64,000 bases of DNA from Shinella zoogloeoides (lineage in GTDB: Bacteria; Pseudomonadota; Alphaproteobacteria; Rhizobiales; Rhizobiaceae): assembly GCF_030733845.1 (NCBI RefSeq), contig NZ_CP132311.1:2297501-2361500 (forward strand), in the 5' to 3' direction. The notes below the pieces were generated by a model. The model was not told where the DNA came from and did no database searches. It saw only the letters and a list, made by a program, of their open reading frames with translations. Each line of letters opens with the position of its first letter. The first letter of the stretch is position 1. Shown piece after piece: positions 26,583 through 34,698 of this stretch. Both the position numbers and the translations under genes were made by a program.

Positions 26583-27075
26583 TGGGGTGCTTCGGGCATT
26601 TTCGGCCTTGGCGGCGGAACGCCTTCCAGCCTTGAGGATCGACAAAAGCTGCGGCCATGCCAGCCGTTGCGATGGTCATCACGGATCCCTTCCATACGAG
26701 CGACACCCATAGCGTTTCGAATCCGATCCGGTCACAAAGAATGACGGCACCTAGGGCAATCGTCCACAAGCAAAGAATGCGAACCACAGGAATCGAGTGC
26801 GGATAGGCCTGGTGCGCCAGAAAACACTGCAACGCGGCGCGCACGCTGACTGTGATCACTACCGCAATGCTGCCCCCCCCCGCGATCCCGTATTGGGCAC
26901 GAGCACGGCAAGCGCCCCAGTGACACCGCCACATGCACAATCGAGCTCCTAATCCACAAACCGTTCTTTTCGGCAACATCAAGCCCGCGTCCGAACGATG
27001 CGATGAGCACTTGGAGATAGGCGGCGAGAACCAGCCACGAAATGAACGGAATTGCGGCACAGATTTTCGTCGCCG
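26583..27075 (-). pseudogene. Polysaccharide flippase (Wzx-type) remnant
   Basis: Two frames together give the last helices of an oligosaccharide flippase: ICAAIPFISWLVLAAYLQVL and ASFGRGLDVAEKNGLW in one frame, then ITVSVRAALQCFLAHQAYP and SLVWKGSVMTIATAGMAAAF in another. The frame changes near a run of nine C at 26873-26881. The 5' two thirds are missing, and an IS6-type relic begins where the coding trace ends (about 27076). It is non-functional as seen. Confidence 0.6.
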
Positions 27076-27312
27076 ATAAGCCCCAGGATATCAAACATCT
27101 CCAGCTAGGCATCGAAAGCGACCACTTTCGAGTGAAGAAGAACATGCCGAAAATCGGCGGCTTCTAATCTTTCAGCACGGCACGCCGGACGATCGCCGGC
27201 TTCAAAGCGATGCTCTGGCTGCGGAAAGGCTTTGGCTTTTCCGGCAATTGGAGCGTCAACGATCAGAATGATCTGCTCGCGGGCCTCTCCGCACAAGTCA
27301 ACAAAGCATGGA
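27076..27312 (+). pseudogene. IS6-family transposase C-terminal relic
   Basis: The plus strand reads KHLQLGIESDHFRVKKNMPK then IGGF, a stop codon, SFSTARRTIAGFKAMLWLRK and GFGFSGNWSVNDQNDLLAGL. This is the C-terminal region of an IS6-family DDE transposase, with one in-frame TAA at 27166-27168. The N-terminal part and both ends are missing. It sits exactly at the break in the flippase gene. Confidence 0.65.
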
Positions 27313-27369
27313 AATCCTGCCGATCGCAGGGTAATTTCAGCCTATTGAAAGGTTTGCGATAGTCCCTTC

Positions 27370-28095
27370 TCACTGCTTGTAGAGGATCCTTAGGCCATGA
27401 ATAAGTTCGACGACGGTCAGGAATCCGAAAAACAGCGCGTAAAGTAGATTGTAAAGCGATCCAAGATTCAGCAGCACAGCGAGGATGAGAAACAACGGCA
27501 TACCCGAAACAATGGCAAGTAGTCCGCGCTTCGCAAACTTGAACCGACTACTACGGCCGGACGAAGCCGCTGGCTGTTCAGCGGTGGACTCCAGCGATCC
27601 GCGCACGAACGTCAGTCGGATCTGCACATAGCAGCGGAACAGGAATACGAAGGACACGATGACGCCGATAAGCACGTCCACCGACGGATCAAAAAATCCT
27701 TGTCCCGACACCGACATGCCGTGCGCGAGAGCGAAGAAGATCAGGAAAGTAAGCGAATCAACCAGGCCGTCGATCATCTTACCGAAGGCACTAAACGACT
27801 TTGTGAACCTTGCTATATTGCCGTCGATAAAGTCGATCACATAAGCCGCTAGATAAAGCAGCGCACCCGTCATCAACCAGCCGGAATAAAGGGCAAAGAC
27901 ACCGGCAAGCAACATGGCGCAACCGATGGAGGTTACCTGGTTCGCAGTAAGGCCGGCCTTGATGCACAGCGCGGTGGGATAGAAGGAAGACCAGCGATAT
28001 ACAGGAAAAAAGACGTAATCACTGTCGAATTCCTGCTTTTTGCTGCCCCGGTATTCAGCGATGATTTGGGCAGCGAGCGCGACGGCTGACGTCAT
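27370..28095 (-). CDS. CDP-alcohol phosphatidyltransferase family protein
   Basis: These membrane enzymes transfer a substituted phosphate group from a CDP-alcohol to a second alcohol. The 241-residue protein has the complete family motif: Asp88, Asp91-Gly92, Ala95-Arg96, Gly105, Asp109 and Asp113. It has about five to six membrane helices. Its place among surface-glycan genes suggests attachment of a phospho-alcohol to a surface molecule rather than bulk phospholipid synthesis. The product cannot be named. It is 15 bases downstream of the methyltransferase gene, so the two form an operon. Confidence 0.85.
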   Translation of the reverse strand: MTSAVALAAQIIAEYRGSKKQEFDSDYVFFPVYRWSSFYPTALCIKAGLTANQVTSIGCAMLLAGVFALYSGWLMTGALLYLAAYVIDFIDGNIARFTKSFSAFGKMIDGLVDSLTFLIFFALAHGMSVSGQGFFDPSVDVLIGVIVSFVFLFRCYVQIRLTFVRGSLESTAEQPAASSGRSSRFKFAKRGLLAIVSGMPLFLILAVLLNLGSLYNLLYALFFGFLTVVELIHGLRILYKQ

Positions 28096-28110
28096 GGGTG
28101 AATCTCCGGC

Positions 28111-28839
28111 TTAGGACAGGACGGCAATGACGCGCGTCACGCTCGGGTCTTCCTCGAAATACTTGGCGTACCCCTTCCCCGACACCTCATATGCTACCTT
28201 GAAGCCGCGGCGTTCGATGGCATGACGAAAATATTCGGGCGTCTGATAGCGGCGGTAGTGCTCGCCAAACACTTTCTTGGTGTTTTCGTCATCTGCGTTG
28301 CGGAATTCGAAGTAGGCGGCGGCTAGATTCTGCCGCAGGGCATCCATGCCGTCGAGCATGGCCTCTTGCTCTTCCTCCGAGATTGAATGCTGAAAGAAGC
28401 GCGAGTAGATGTAGAATTTCCCGCCAGACGAGAATTCCCTTAGCGGTGCCAAGTCCAGTTCCGACACATCTCCGCGCAGATAGTTCAGCGATTTTCCAAT
28501 GGCGTCTCCGGCACGGTGGGAGCAATAGTCGATCGCACTCTGGGCGGCATCCACACCAAGGACGCGGAAGCCGTGACTTGCCATAACGCGGGAATCGCGA
28601 CCATTGCCGCAACCGAACTCGATCACGCTGGCTCCCTTTTCCGCCTCTTGGCAAAACATCGCGCAGAACTGGCTCGGTATATCGAGTGTAAAGTTGCCGG
28701 AGTAAAAAGCGTTCCAGTAATCGGTTTTCATATCGGAGTACCATTCGATGTTTCGAGAGGCGTAGCGAAAAGCCTCTTGCGATTGGCTACTCGCTTCTTT
28801 TCGAGCCTCGTTGGTAGAGAATAGTGCCGCCCGATCCAT
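28111..28839 (-). CDS. Class I SAM-dependent methyltransferase
   Basis: The 242-residue protein has the SAM-binding motif I VIEFGCGNGRDS (residues 72-83), followed by LGVDAAQSAIDYC (acidic residue of motif II) and a YFEFRN strand. It is the first gene of the methyltransferase / CDP-alcohol transferase pair. A later start at residue 37 (28731, MKTDYWNAFYSGNF) is also possible because neither site has a strong ribosome signal. A glycan or lipid substrate is likely from context only. Confidence 0.8.
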   Translation of the reverse strand: MDRAALFSTNEARKEASSQSQEAFRYASRNIEWYSDMKTDYWNAFYSGNFTLDIPSQFCAMFCQEAEKGASVIEFGCGNGRDSRVMASHGFRVLGVDAAQSAIDYCSHRAGDAIGKSLNYLRGDVSELDLAPLREFSSGGKFYIYSRFFQHSISEEEQEAMLDGMDALRQNLAAAYFEFRNADDENTKKVFGEHYRRYQTPEYFRHAIERRGFKVAYEVSGKGYAKYFEEDPSVTRVIAVLS

Positions 28840-28931
28840 CTCGGTGGGCGGCCCCCGCCAAACCCTTGGATTAGCGAGCGTAGGCGTGCGGCAGATAAGC
28901 GTAAATTACAAGATTGTCTATAACGCTTGTA

Positions 28932-28957
28932 GGGTCAAATCTCAGTGGCAATCAACA
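28932..28957 (+). mobile_element. Solitary end of the second IS21-type element
   Basis: This 26-base stretch matches the right tip of the element at 30254-32749 (GGGTCA...CAATCAACA) with two or so mismatches, in the same orientation. No other part of an element is attached. It is the scar of an older copy that was deleted. Confidence 0.6.
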
Positions 28958-29321
28958 GCGTGGCACGTCTTGGTGCCAGCGGGCTAGCTTTTTCGTCTAT
29001 TCTCGTGACCGTCCGGCTATTCACTCGGCGTCGCTGAATTGAAGGACGATGCGGAACTGGCCTAACGATAGCATCGCCATCGGCAACGAAAGCACACCAC
29101 AAAACAAGTCATCCTCCTCGGTGTGACGTGCTTCTTCAAGTGTCGTCCCCTGCCCTGTTATATTGCTAGCCGGTCCCGGATTGCGCGGTCGCACACCCGT
29201 TCCAGAAACTCCTCCGCAGCAATACCCAGTGGACGGCCTGCTCACCGGAGGCTTTTAACTGTACGCAATCACCCTCGCGCAAGCGCAATGCAGTACTGTG
29301 ATTCTGTCGGTGGAGGCGGGC
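28958..29321. other. Relic-bearing intergenic region
   Basis: The part 28983-29135 is homologous to 15890-16045. Read on the minus strand it encodes a small C-terminal peptide, EEARHTEEDDLFCGVLSLPM then AMLSLGQFRIVLQFSDAE and a stop, inside an open frame of 74 codons (29021-29245). I do not recognise the family. No promoter or other gene is clear. Confidence 0.45.
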
Positions 29322-29423
29322 ATGGACATGCATGAACATTACAAACAGCTGATTTACTTGGTCGCCGCGACCGCGATCCTGCTGTTTATCCTGGGAATCC
29401 CATCGCTCCTTCTGCTGTTTTGA
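29322..29423 (+). CDS. 33-residue single-helix membrane peptide
   Basis: The frame reads MDMHEHYKQLIYLVAATAIL and continues with LFILGIPSLLLLF. It has a short polar start and one strong membrane helix reaching the C terminus. TGGAGGCGGG ends one base before the ATG, a good ribosome site. Such tiny proteins are easily missed. No partner gene is adjacent, so a function cannot be proposed. Confidence 0.45.
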   Translation: MDMHEHYKQLIYLVAATAILLFILGIPSLLLLF

Positions 29424-29677
29424 GTGTTTTCTAGGGTTAGGGGACGAGTCACGGTCGCGCGCCCATCTGTTGCGGTGTTGAAGGGAATGGAGGGAACAAC
29501 GCGCATCGACCCCGCGCGTTCAGCCTTGAGAGCTGTTGGTTCTCCTGCGTATTCAACAGCTTGAATGTAGAACTTTGCCCTCGCGCGGAGCGGAATTGCT
29601 CTGATTCACAAAAACTGGATCGTTCATAACCGGAGTTTTCCGCGTTAAATTCTCGGCTGGGAACAGGAGCGGAAGCG

Positions 29678-29950
29678 ATGAATGCATCGAAGTTTTCGGA
29701 GGTCCAGAAAGCGTTCATTCTGAAGCAAGGCGACGACGGAGTGCCGGTGGCAGAGATTTCCCGCAAGGCGGGGATCAGCCAGGCGACGACGATCGGCAGG
29801 AAGCGGTCGGGTCGAACGACGTCTGGGCAATGGACTTGTTCACGACCAGCTCGCGACCGGCAATAAGCTGCGCATCCTGACAGTGGTCGACACGCACTCG
29901 CGATACTGCCCGGCCGCCGACGCACTCTTCACTTATCGGCGAGGACGTGG
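29678..29950 (+). pseudogene. IS3-family transposase relic with internal deletion
   Basis: The start MNASKFSEVQKAFILKQGDD then GVPVAEISRKAGISQAT is the N terminus of an IS3-family OrfA. It is fused directly to an OrfB core fragment, SNDVWAMDF followed by HDQLATGNKLRILTVVDTHS and RYCPAADALF, with a one-base frame change. The middle of the element and both ends are missing. The rest of the gap, 29424-29677 and 29951-30253, holds nothing I can name. Confidence 0.65.
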
Positions 29951-30365
29951 CCCCTCGACAGACAACCAAGATGGATTCATGCGCGGACTGACGGCAGCTT
30001 TGCCTCCGCGGCGCGACTTGACTATGGGATAAAGGACGTAATCCGTGCACGAGGTCTTGGCACTCGCGTCGTTCTACTGGAGACTCGTGTTCCGTTGCCG
30101 CCCGCCCTCGGCAAGGTCACGCTCTAAATTGTCCGAGACTGAATCAGGAGGTTCAACGCAGTGCGTTCTTCGACATCTGATAATTGATTGATTGATTGAG
30201 TGACCGACCGGTCGATAAGGTCGTGCGACGCGTCGTGTCGTGGCGTTTACCGGTGTTGATTGCCACTGAGAACTGACCCGGCATAGCCCGATATTTCCAT
30301 TGAGAATTGACCCATGTTTCAACCGTCCCTCGCGAGTTTTCAGCGGGGGCTGTGGAGTGATCGAC

Positions 30366-31892
30366 ATGGCGTTACTGAGCGTGATCCGGCGCTGGCATCT
30401 TCGAGAGCATCTATCGATCCGAGAGATATGTCGCCGGACTGGCCTTTCGCGGAACACGGTCCGCAAATACCTGCGCCTTGATGGCGGGGAGCCGAAGTTT
30501 AAGGTGCCGGAGCGACCGAGCAAGCTCGATCCGTTTGCAGATCGGCTGTCGGCATGGATGAAGACGGAATCGAAGAAGGGCCGCAAGCAGAAGCGGACGA
30601 TCAAGCAACTGCATGCCGATCTGGTCGGCCTCGGTTATGAGGGCTCTTATAATCGGGTTGCAGCCTTTGCCCGAGAGTGGAAGGCGGACAGGCAGAGGGA
30701 ACTTCAGACCACAGGACGCGGCACGTTCGTGCCTCTGGCCTTCGAACCGGGCGAAGCGTTCCAATTCGATTGGTCGGAGGACTGGGCCATCATCGGCAAT
30801 GAGCGCACCAAGCTGCAGGTCGCGCATACGAAGCTGAGCTACAGCCGCGCCTTCATCGTGAGAGCCTATCTCCTCCAGACGCACGAGATGCTGTTCGATG
30901 CCCACAACCATGCCTTCCGCGTCTTTGGCGGCATTCCTGGCCGTGGCATCTACGACAATATGCGCACGGCGATCGACAAGGTTGGTCGCGGGAAGGATCG
31001 CGACGTCAACGTGCGCTTCATGGCGATGGCCAGTCACTATGTGTTCGAACCCGAGTTCTGCAATCCGGCGTCCGGTTGGGAGAAAGGACAGGTCGAGAAG
31101 AACGTTCAGGATGCCCGTCATCGTCTCTGGCAGCCCACGCCGCGCTTTCCGTCGCTGGAAGCGTTGAACGTCTGGCTGGAGCAGCGCTGCAAGGAATTGT
31201 GGGCGAATACCCCGCACGGACAGATGCGCGGCACCATCGCCGACATCTGGGCTGAGGAGGCTTTGGCATTGATGCCTGTCTCCCGGCCGTTCGATGGCTT
31301 CGTCGAGTATACCAAGCGCGTCACGCCGACCTGCCTCGTTCATCTGGAGCGCAATCGCTACAGCGTTCCTGCCTCCTTCGCCAATCGGCCGGTGAGCCTG
31401 CGGGTCTATCCGGATCGTGTCGTTGTCGCCGCGGAGGGCCAGATCGTCTGCGAGCATCGCCGGGTCATCGATCGCTCTCATGACCGACCGGGACAGACCA
31501 TCTACGACTGGCGGCATTATCTGGCGGTGGTGCAACGCAAGCCGGGCGCTCTTCGCAATGGTGCACCCTTTGCCGAACTGCCCGATGCGTTCCGAGCCTT
31601 GCAGCAGTACCTCCTGAAGAAGCCGGGTGGTGACCGCGAGATGGTCGATATCCTGGCCCTTGTTCTCCAGCACGACGAACAGGCCGTGCTATCGGCGGTC
31701 GACATGGCGCTGAAGTCCGGCGTCCCCACGAAGACGCACGTGCTGAACCTGCTGCATCGCCTCGTCGACGGCAAATCCTTCACACCACCGACCATCGACG
31801 CGCCTCAGGCCCTGACGCTCACCAACGAGCCGAAGGCCAATGTCGAACGCTACGATGCGCTCAGAAAGACGGAGGCTCGCCATGCGTCATAA
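30366..31892 (+). CDS. istA: IS21-family transposase IstA (second element)
   Basis: The 508-residue transposase begins with a helix-turn-helix ([20 protein letters not shown], about residues 16-36). The DDE core follows, with [17 protein letters not shown] and [12 protein letters not shown] marking the acidic residues. The ATG at 30366 is preferred to the upstream start at 30300, since the upstream part is the repeat-bearing IS end. It overlaps istB by 11 bases. Confidence 0.95.
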   Translation: MALLSVIRRWHLREHLSIREICRRTGLSRNTVRKYLRLDGGEPKFKVPERPSKLDPFADRLSAWMKTESKKGRKQKRTIKQLHADLVGLGYEGSYNRVAAFAREWKADRQRELQTTGRGTFVPLAFEPGEAFQFDWSEDWAIIGNERTKLQVAHTKLSYSRAFIVRAYLLQTHEMLFDAHNHAFRVFGGIPGRGIYDNMRTAIDKVGRGKDRDVNVRFMAMASHYVFEPEFCNPASGWEKGQVEKNVQDARHRLWQPTPRFPSLEALNVWLEQRCKELWANTPHGQMRGTIADIWAEEALALMPVSRPFDGFVEYTKRVTPTCLVHLERNRYSVPASFANRPVSLRVYPDRVVVAAEGQIVCEHRRVIDRSHDRPGQTIYDWRHYLAVVQRKPGALRNGAPFAELPDAFRALQQYLLKKPGGDREMVDILALVLQHDEQAVLSAVDMALKSGVPTKTHVLNLLHRLVDGKSFTPPTIDAPQALTLTNEPKANVERYDALRKTEARHAS

Positions 31893-32694
31893 TCCAGCAA
31901 GTGGCGCTGTCGTCATCATGTTGCGGCAACTGAAGATGCACGGCATGGCCCAGGCCGTCGGCGAACTCACCGAACAGGGATCGCCAGCGTTTGAGGCCGC
32001 CATCCCGATCCTGTCGCAGCTTCTCAAGGCCGAGACGGCGGAACGCGAAGTTCGATCGACCGCCTACCAGCTCAAGACGGCACGCTTTCCAGCCTATCGT
32101 GACCTGAACGGCTTCGACTTCGCCAGCAGCGAGGTCAACGAGGCGCTGGTGCGTCAGCTTCATCGCTGCGACTTCCTCGGCGACGCCAACAACATCGTCC
32201 TCGTCGGCGGTCCCGGCACGGGCAAGACGCATATCGCCACAGCGATCGGTGTCCAGGCTATCGAGCATCATCACAAGCGGGTTCGGTTCTTCTCGACCGT
32301 GGAGCTGGTCAACGCGCTCGAGCAAGAAAAGGCACAAGGGCGTTCCGGCCAGATCGCCAACCGCCTGGCACACTCCGATCTCGTCATCCTCGACGAACTC
32401 GGTTACCTGCCGTTCAGCGCTTCAGGCGGGGCGCTGCTCTTCCATCTGTTAAGCAAGCTCTACGAGCACACGAGCGTCATCATCACGACCAACCTGAGCT
32501 TCAGCGAATGGGCCAGCGTCTTCGGCGATGCCAAGATGACCACCGCGCTGCTCGACCGCTTGACCCACCATTGCCACATCCTCGAAACCGGAAACGACAG
32601 CTTCCGCTTCAAGAATAGTTCGGCTCATGAGCCCAAAATGACGAAGGAGAAAAGGAAGAGCTTGACCGCAACCATCGACCCGAACGACATCTAA
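31882..32694 (+). CDS. istB: IS21-family helper ATPase IstB (second element)
   Basis: The 270-residue AAA+ ATPase shows Walker [10 protein letters not shown] and Walker [13 protein letters not shown]. Sensor and arginine regions near [20 protein letters not shown] are intact. It partners IstA in target choice. The ATG at 31882 overlaps the end of istA. The 3' end lies 55 bases before the element tip. Confidence 0.95.
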   Translation: MRHNPASGAVVIMLRQLKMHGMAQAVGELTEQGSPAFEAAIPILSQLLKAETAEREVRSTAYQLKTARFPAYRDLNGFDFASSEVNEALVRQLHRCDFLGDANNIVLVGGPGTGKTHIATAIGVQAIEHHHKRVRFFSTVELVNALEQEKAQGRSGQIANRLAHSDLVILDELGYLPFSASGGALLFHLLSKLYEHTSVIITTNLSFSEWASVFGDAKMTTALLDRLTHHCHILETGNDSFRFKNSSAHEPKMTKEKRKSLTATIDPNDI

Positions 32695-32749
32695 TAAACG
32701 GGTCAATTCTCGGTGGAAATGCCGGGTCAGTTCTCAGTGGCAATCAACA

Positions 32750-33352
32750 GTCCCCCAAACGCGAGACCGGCGGACCGTACTGTTCCTCCGGCAGAGTGTC
32801 TGCCGGATCGGGCTTGTCATTGGCTTCGCCCTTGGCCTCTGCGATCAACAGATCGATCGTCGGCGCATCGAAGCCGATCGCATCCATGTTGAACTCGATC
32901 GAGATGAGGTCGGTAAGTTCGATGCTGAGCTCCGGCAAATCCCAGCCCGCGAGTTCGGCGATGCGGTTGTCGGCGATCTTATAGGCCCGTTTCTCCTCCC
33001 CGGTCAGATGATCGACGCGCACGGCCGGCAGGCTGGCAATGCCGAGGCGCCGGGCGGCTTCCACACGGGCATCCCCGGCGAGCACGGCATTGTGCTCATC
33101 GGTTACGATCGGGTTGAGAAAGCCGAACGTGTTGAAGGACCCCATGATCGTCGTGATCTGGCGTTCGTCGTGCGTGCGAGTGCGCCGGGGATGTTCCTTC
33201 AGCGTGTCGAGCGCAATCATGGTGACGCGATCGACGATGGTTTTGTTGAATGCCGCAATGTCCGACGGCAGCGAAGCATGCCTACCGATTGCGGCTTTGG
33301 GCTTGGTCTTGCTCTTCAGGGATTTGAGGAGCGGGTCGTTCGTCTTGGGCAT
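32750..33352 (-). pseudogene. ParB-domain DNA methylase, truncated by the IS
   Basis: The remaining 200 residues start MPKTNDPLLKSLKSKTKPKA and hold a ParB/Srx-like domain (TLKEHPRRTRTHDERQI, VLAGDARVEAARRLG, KIADNRIAELAGWD). They end at PPVSRLGD, exactly where related proteins continue into an N6/N4 DNA methyltransferase domain (SRxGDLWxLG...). The IS supplies the stop codon. GGAG precedes the ATG at 33352. The C-terminal catalytic half is absent from the window, so methylation activity is lost. Confidence 0.75.
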
Positions 33353-33787
33353 AAGGCACTCCAATAGCGTTGCGGCGGCGGACATGGTCCGACCGTCGCC
33401 GGCAGAAGCCGGGTGATTATCTGGGGGCGTCAGTGCCTTTTGGCGCCGTAGTAAACGTCATCGACGTTAGGAACGGACAAGACCCGATCGGCCGCAAGGG
33501 TTTGGACCTCACGGTTGATCATGGACTATCAGCGCCATGCGTCATTGTCAATAAACCATGTAAAAACAAATAGATGACGAACCGATCCTTTGGCAGGGCG
33601 CGCTGCCAAAGGATGTTTCCAGGCCATTGTAAATCTTTGCAATTCGACTGGACTTGGCCACCAAAGGAAGCATTGCTGTGGTCATCGAAAGCGACTGAAC
33701 CCCTCGCGATCATCCGCCCGCCGCCTGCGGGCTTCAGCCAGTACGAGGGCCCGGATTGGCCGGCCTTCCGAACCCGGAGCGATGATC
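33353..33787. other. Intergenic region with a strong palindrome
   Basis: No gene is convincing here. The stretch lies between the divergent methylase and DUF3489 genes, so it should hold both promoters. It contains a perfect inverted repeat at 33585-33614. Confidence 0.45.
33585..33614. repeat. Perfect 12-bp inverted repeat
   Basis: The arms ATCCTTTGGCAG and CTGCCAAAGGAT flank a 6-base GGCGCG loop. It lies in a divergent promoter region and has no adjacent T-run, so an operator or recombinase-binding site is as likely as a terminator. Confidence 0.6.
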
Positions 33788-34195
33788 ATGACGAAGACGA
33801 ATCAGACCAGCCGCAAAGCCAAGGCAACCGAAGCCAAGGACACCACCACAACCCCGGCGGTTCTGCCAGAGACGGCCGCGGCATCGCCAACCACCATCGT
33901 GACAGCAAAGGCCCCCACGAAGGCGGACAAGGTGATCACGATGCTCCGCGCAAAAACCGGCGCGACAATTGCCGAGATCATGGCCGAGACGAACTGGCAG
34001 GCGCATTCGGTCCGCGGCTTCCTCTCGGGCACCGTGAAGAAGAAGCTCGGCCTTGCACTGGAGAGGGCGGCCGACGAGGTCGGCGTCCAGCGCTACCGTA
34101 TCGTCGAGCCGGCCTGCGAGCCCCGGAGGTCGGAAAGGCGACGCAATCGCAACCGTGACGCCGCCGGCAGCGCCAACGTCGCAATGACGGCCTGA
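33788..34195 (+). CDS. DUF3489 domain protein
   Basis: The 135-residue protein has a low-complexity, Thr/Ala/Lys-rich start and then a compact domain, DKVITMLRAKTGATIAEIMA followed by ETNWQAHSVRGFLSGTVKKK, which is the DUF3489 pattern resembling a winged helix. It ends in an Arg-rich tail. The family is a known neighbour of DUF2924 and large serine recombinase genes in alphaproteobacteria. It may bind DNA for that recombinase. GGAGCG precedes the ATG at 33788; the ATG at 33782 is also possible. Confidence 0.8.
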   Translation: MTKTNQTSRKAKATEAKDTTTTPAVLPETAAASPTTIVTAKAPTKADKVITMLRAKTGATIAEIMAETNWQAHSVRGFLSGTVKKKLGLALERAADEVGVQRYRIVEPACEPRRSERRRNRNRDAAGSANVAMTA

Positions 34196-34197
34196 TC

Positions 34198-34698
34198 ATG
34201 GCCAGGCGTGTCACTCTAGACGACAAGGTCGCCGCCCTCGGCGACCTTTCCTATGGCGAACTCGTCGAGCGTTGGACGAAGGCTCACGGGTGCCCGCCAC
34301 CGAAAGGCGTCAAACGCGGTTTGCTGGAACGATCGGCCGCTTATACGCTACAGACTAGATACCACGGCGGAATGTCGCCTTCAGGCAGAGCGGCCCTGCG
34401 CGCTGCCATAAAGCGCTACGAGGGCAACCGCCAGACTGCGGGATCGAAAGAGACGAAGGATCCGTCTGCACTTCCTCTCAAGTCCATTCCTCCCGCAGCG
34501 GCCGCCGCCCCCCTACCCCCTCGCCCAACGCTATCCCCCGGCAGCCGCCTCGTCCGCGAGTGGCATGGTAGGATTCATTCCGTCGACGTCGTCGACGCCG
34601 GGTTCCGCTTCGAAGGAAAAACCTACCGATCGCTTTCGGCGATCGCCCGGCAGATCACCGGTGCACAATGGTCAGGGCCGAGGTTCTTCGGCCTATGA
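34198..34698 (+). CDS. DUF2924 domain protein
   Basis: The 166-residue protein has the DUF2924 features: LSYGELVERWTKAHGCPPPK, GVKRGLLERSAAYTLQ, and a C-terminal GFRFEGKTYRSLSAIARQIT followed by GAQWSGPRFFGL. It starts 2 bases after the DUF3489 gene and its stop overlaps the recombinase ATG. Its C-terminal module is like the RAMA-type DNA-linked domain. It is probably an accessory to the recombinase, though no experiment that I can name shows this. Confidence 0.85.
   Translation: MARRVTLDDKVAALGDLSYGELVERWTKAHGCPPPKGVKRGLLERSAAYTLQTRYHGGMSPSGRAALRAAIKRYEGNRQTAGSKETKDPSALPLKSIPPAAAAAPLPPRPTLSPGSRLVREWHGRIHSVDVVDAGFRFEGKTYRSLSAIARQITGAQWSGPRFFGL

Larger units (their letters stand above)
30254..32749 (+). 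mobile_element. Second IS21-family insertion sequence (complete)
   Basis: The element is 2496 bp with perfect 31-bp terminal inverted repeats starting TGTTGATTGCCACTGAG. It carries overlapping istA and istB genes. It differs from the element at 10937-13442 in sequence and tips. No target duplication is seen (left flank TTACCGG, right flank GTCCCCC). On its right it abuts a truncated ParB-type methylase gene, whose missing part is not found on the left, so the insertion was followed by a deletion. Confidence 0.93.

Noticed and set aside
30183..30198. Tandem ATTG repeat, four units
   Set aside because: It is short, in decayed intergenic DNA, and within what chance allows; no gene depends on it.
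30254..32749. Simple insertion of the second IS into the methylase gene
   Set aside because: The other half of the methylase is not on the left flank and there is no target duplication, so a later deletion is required.
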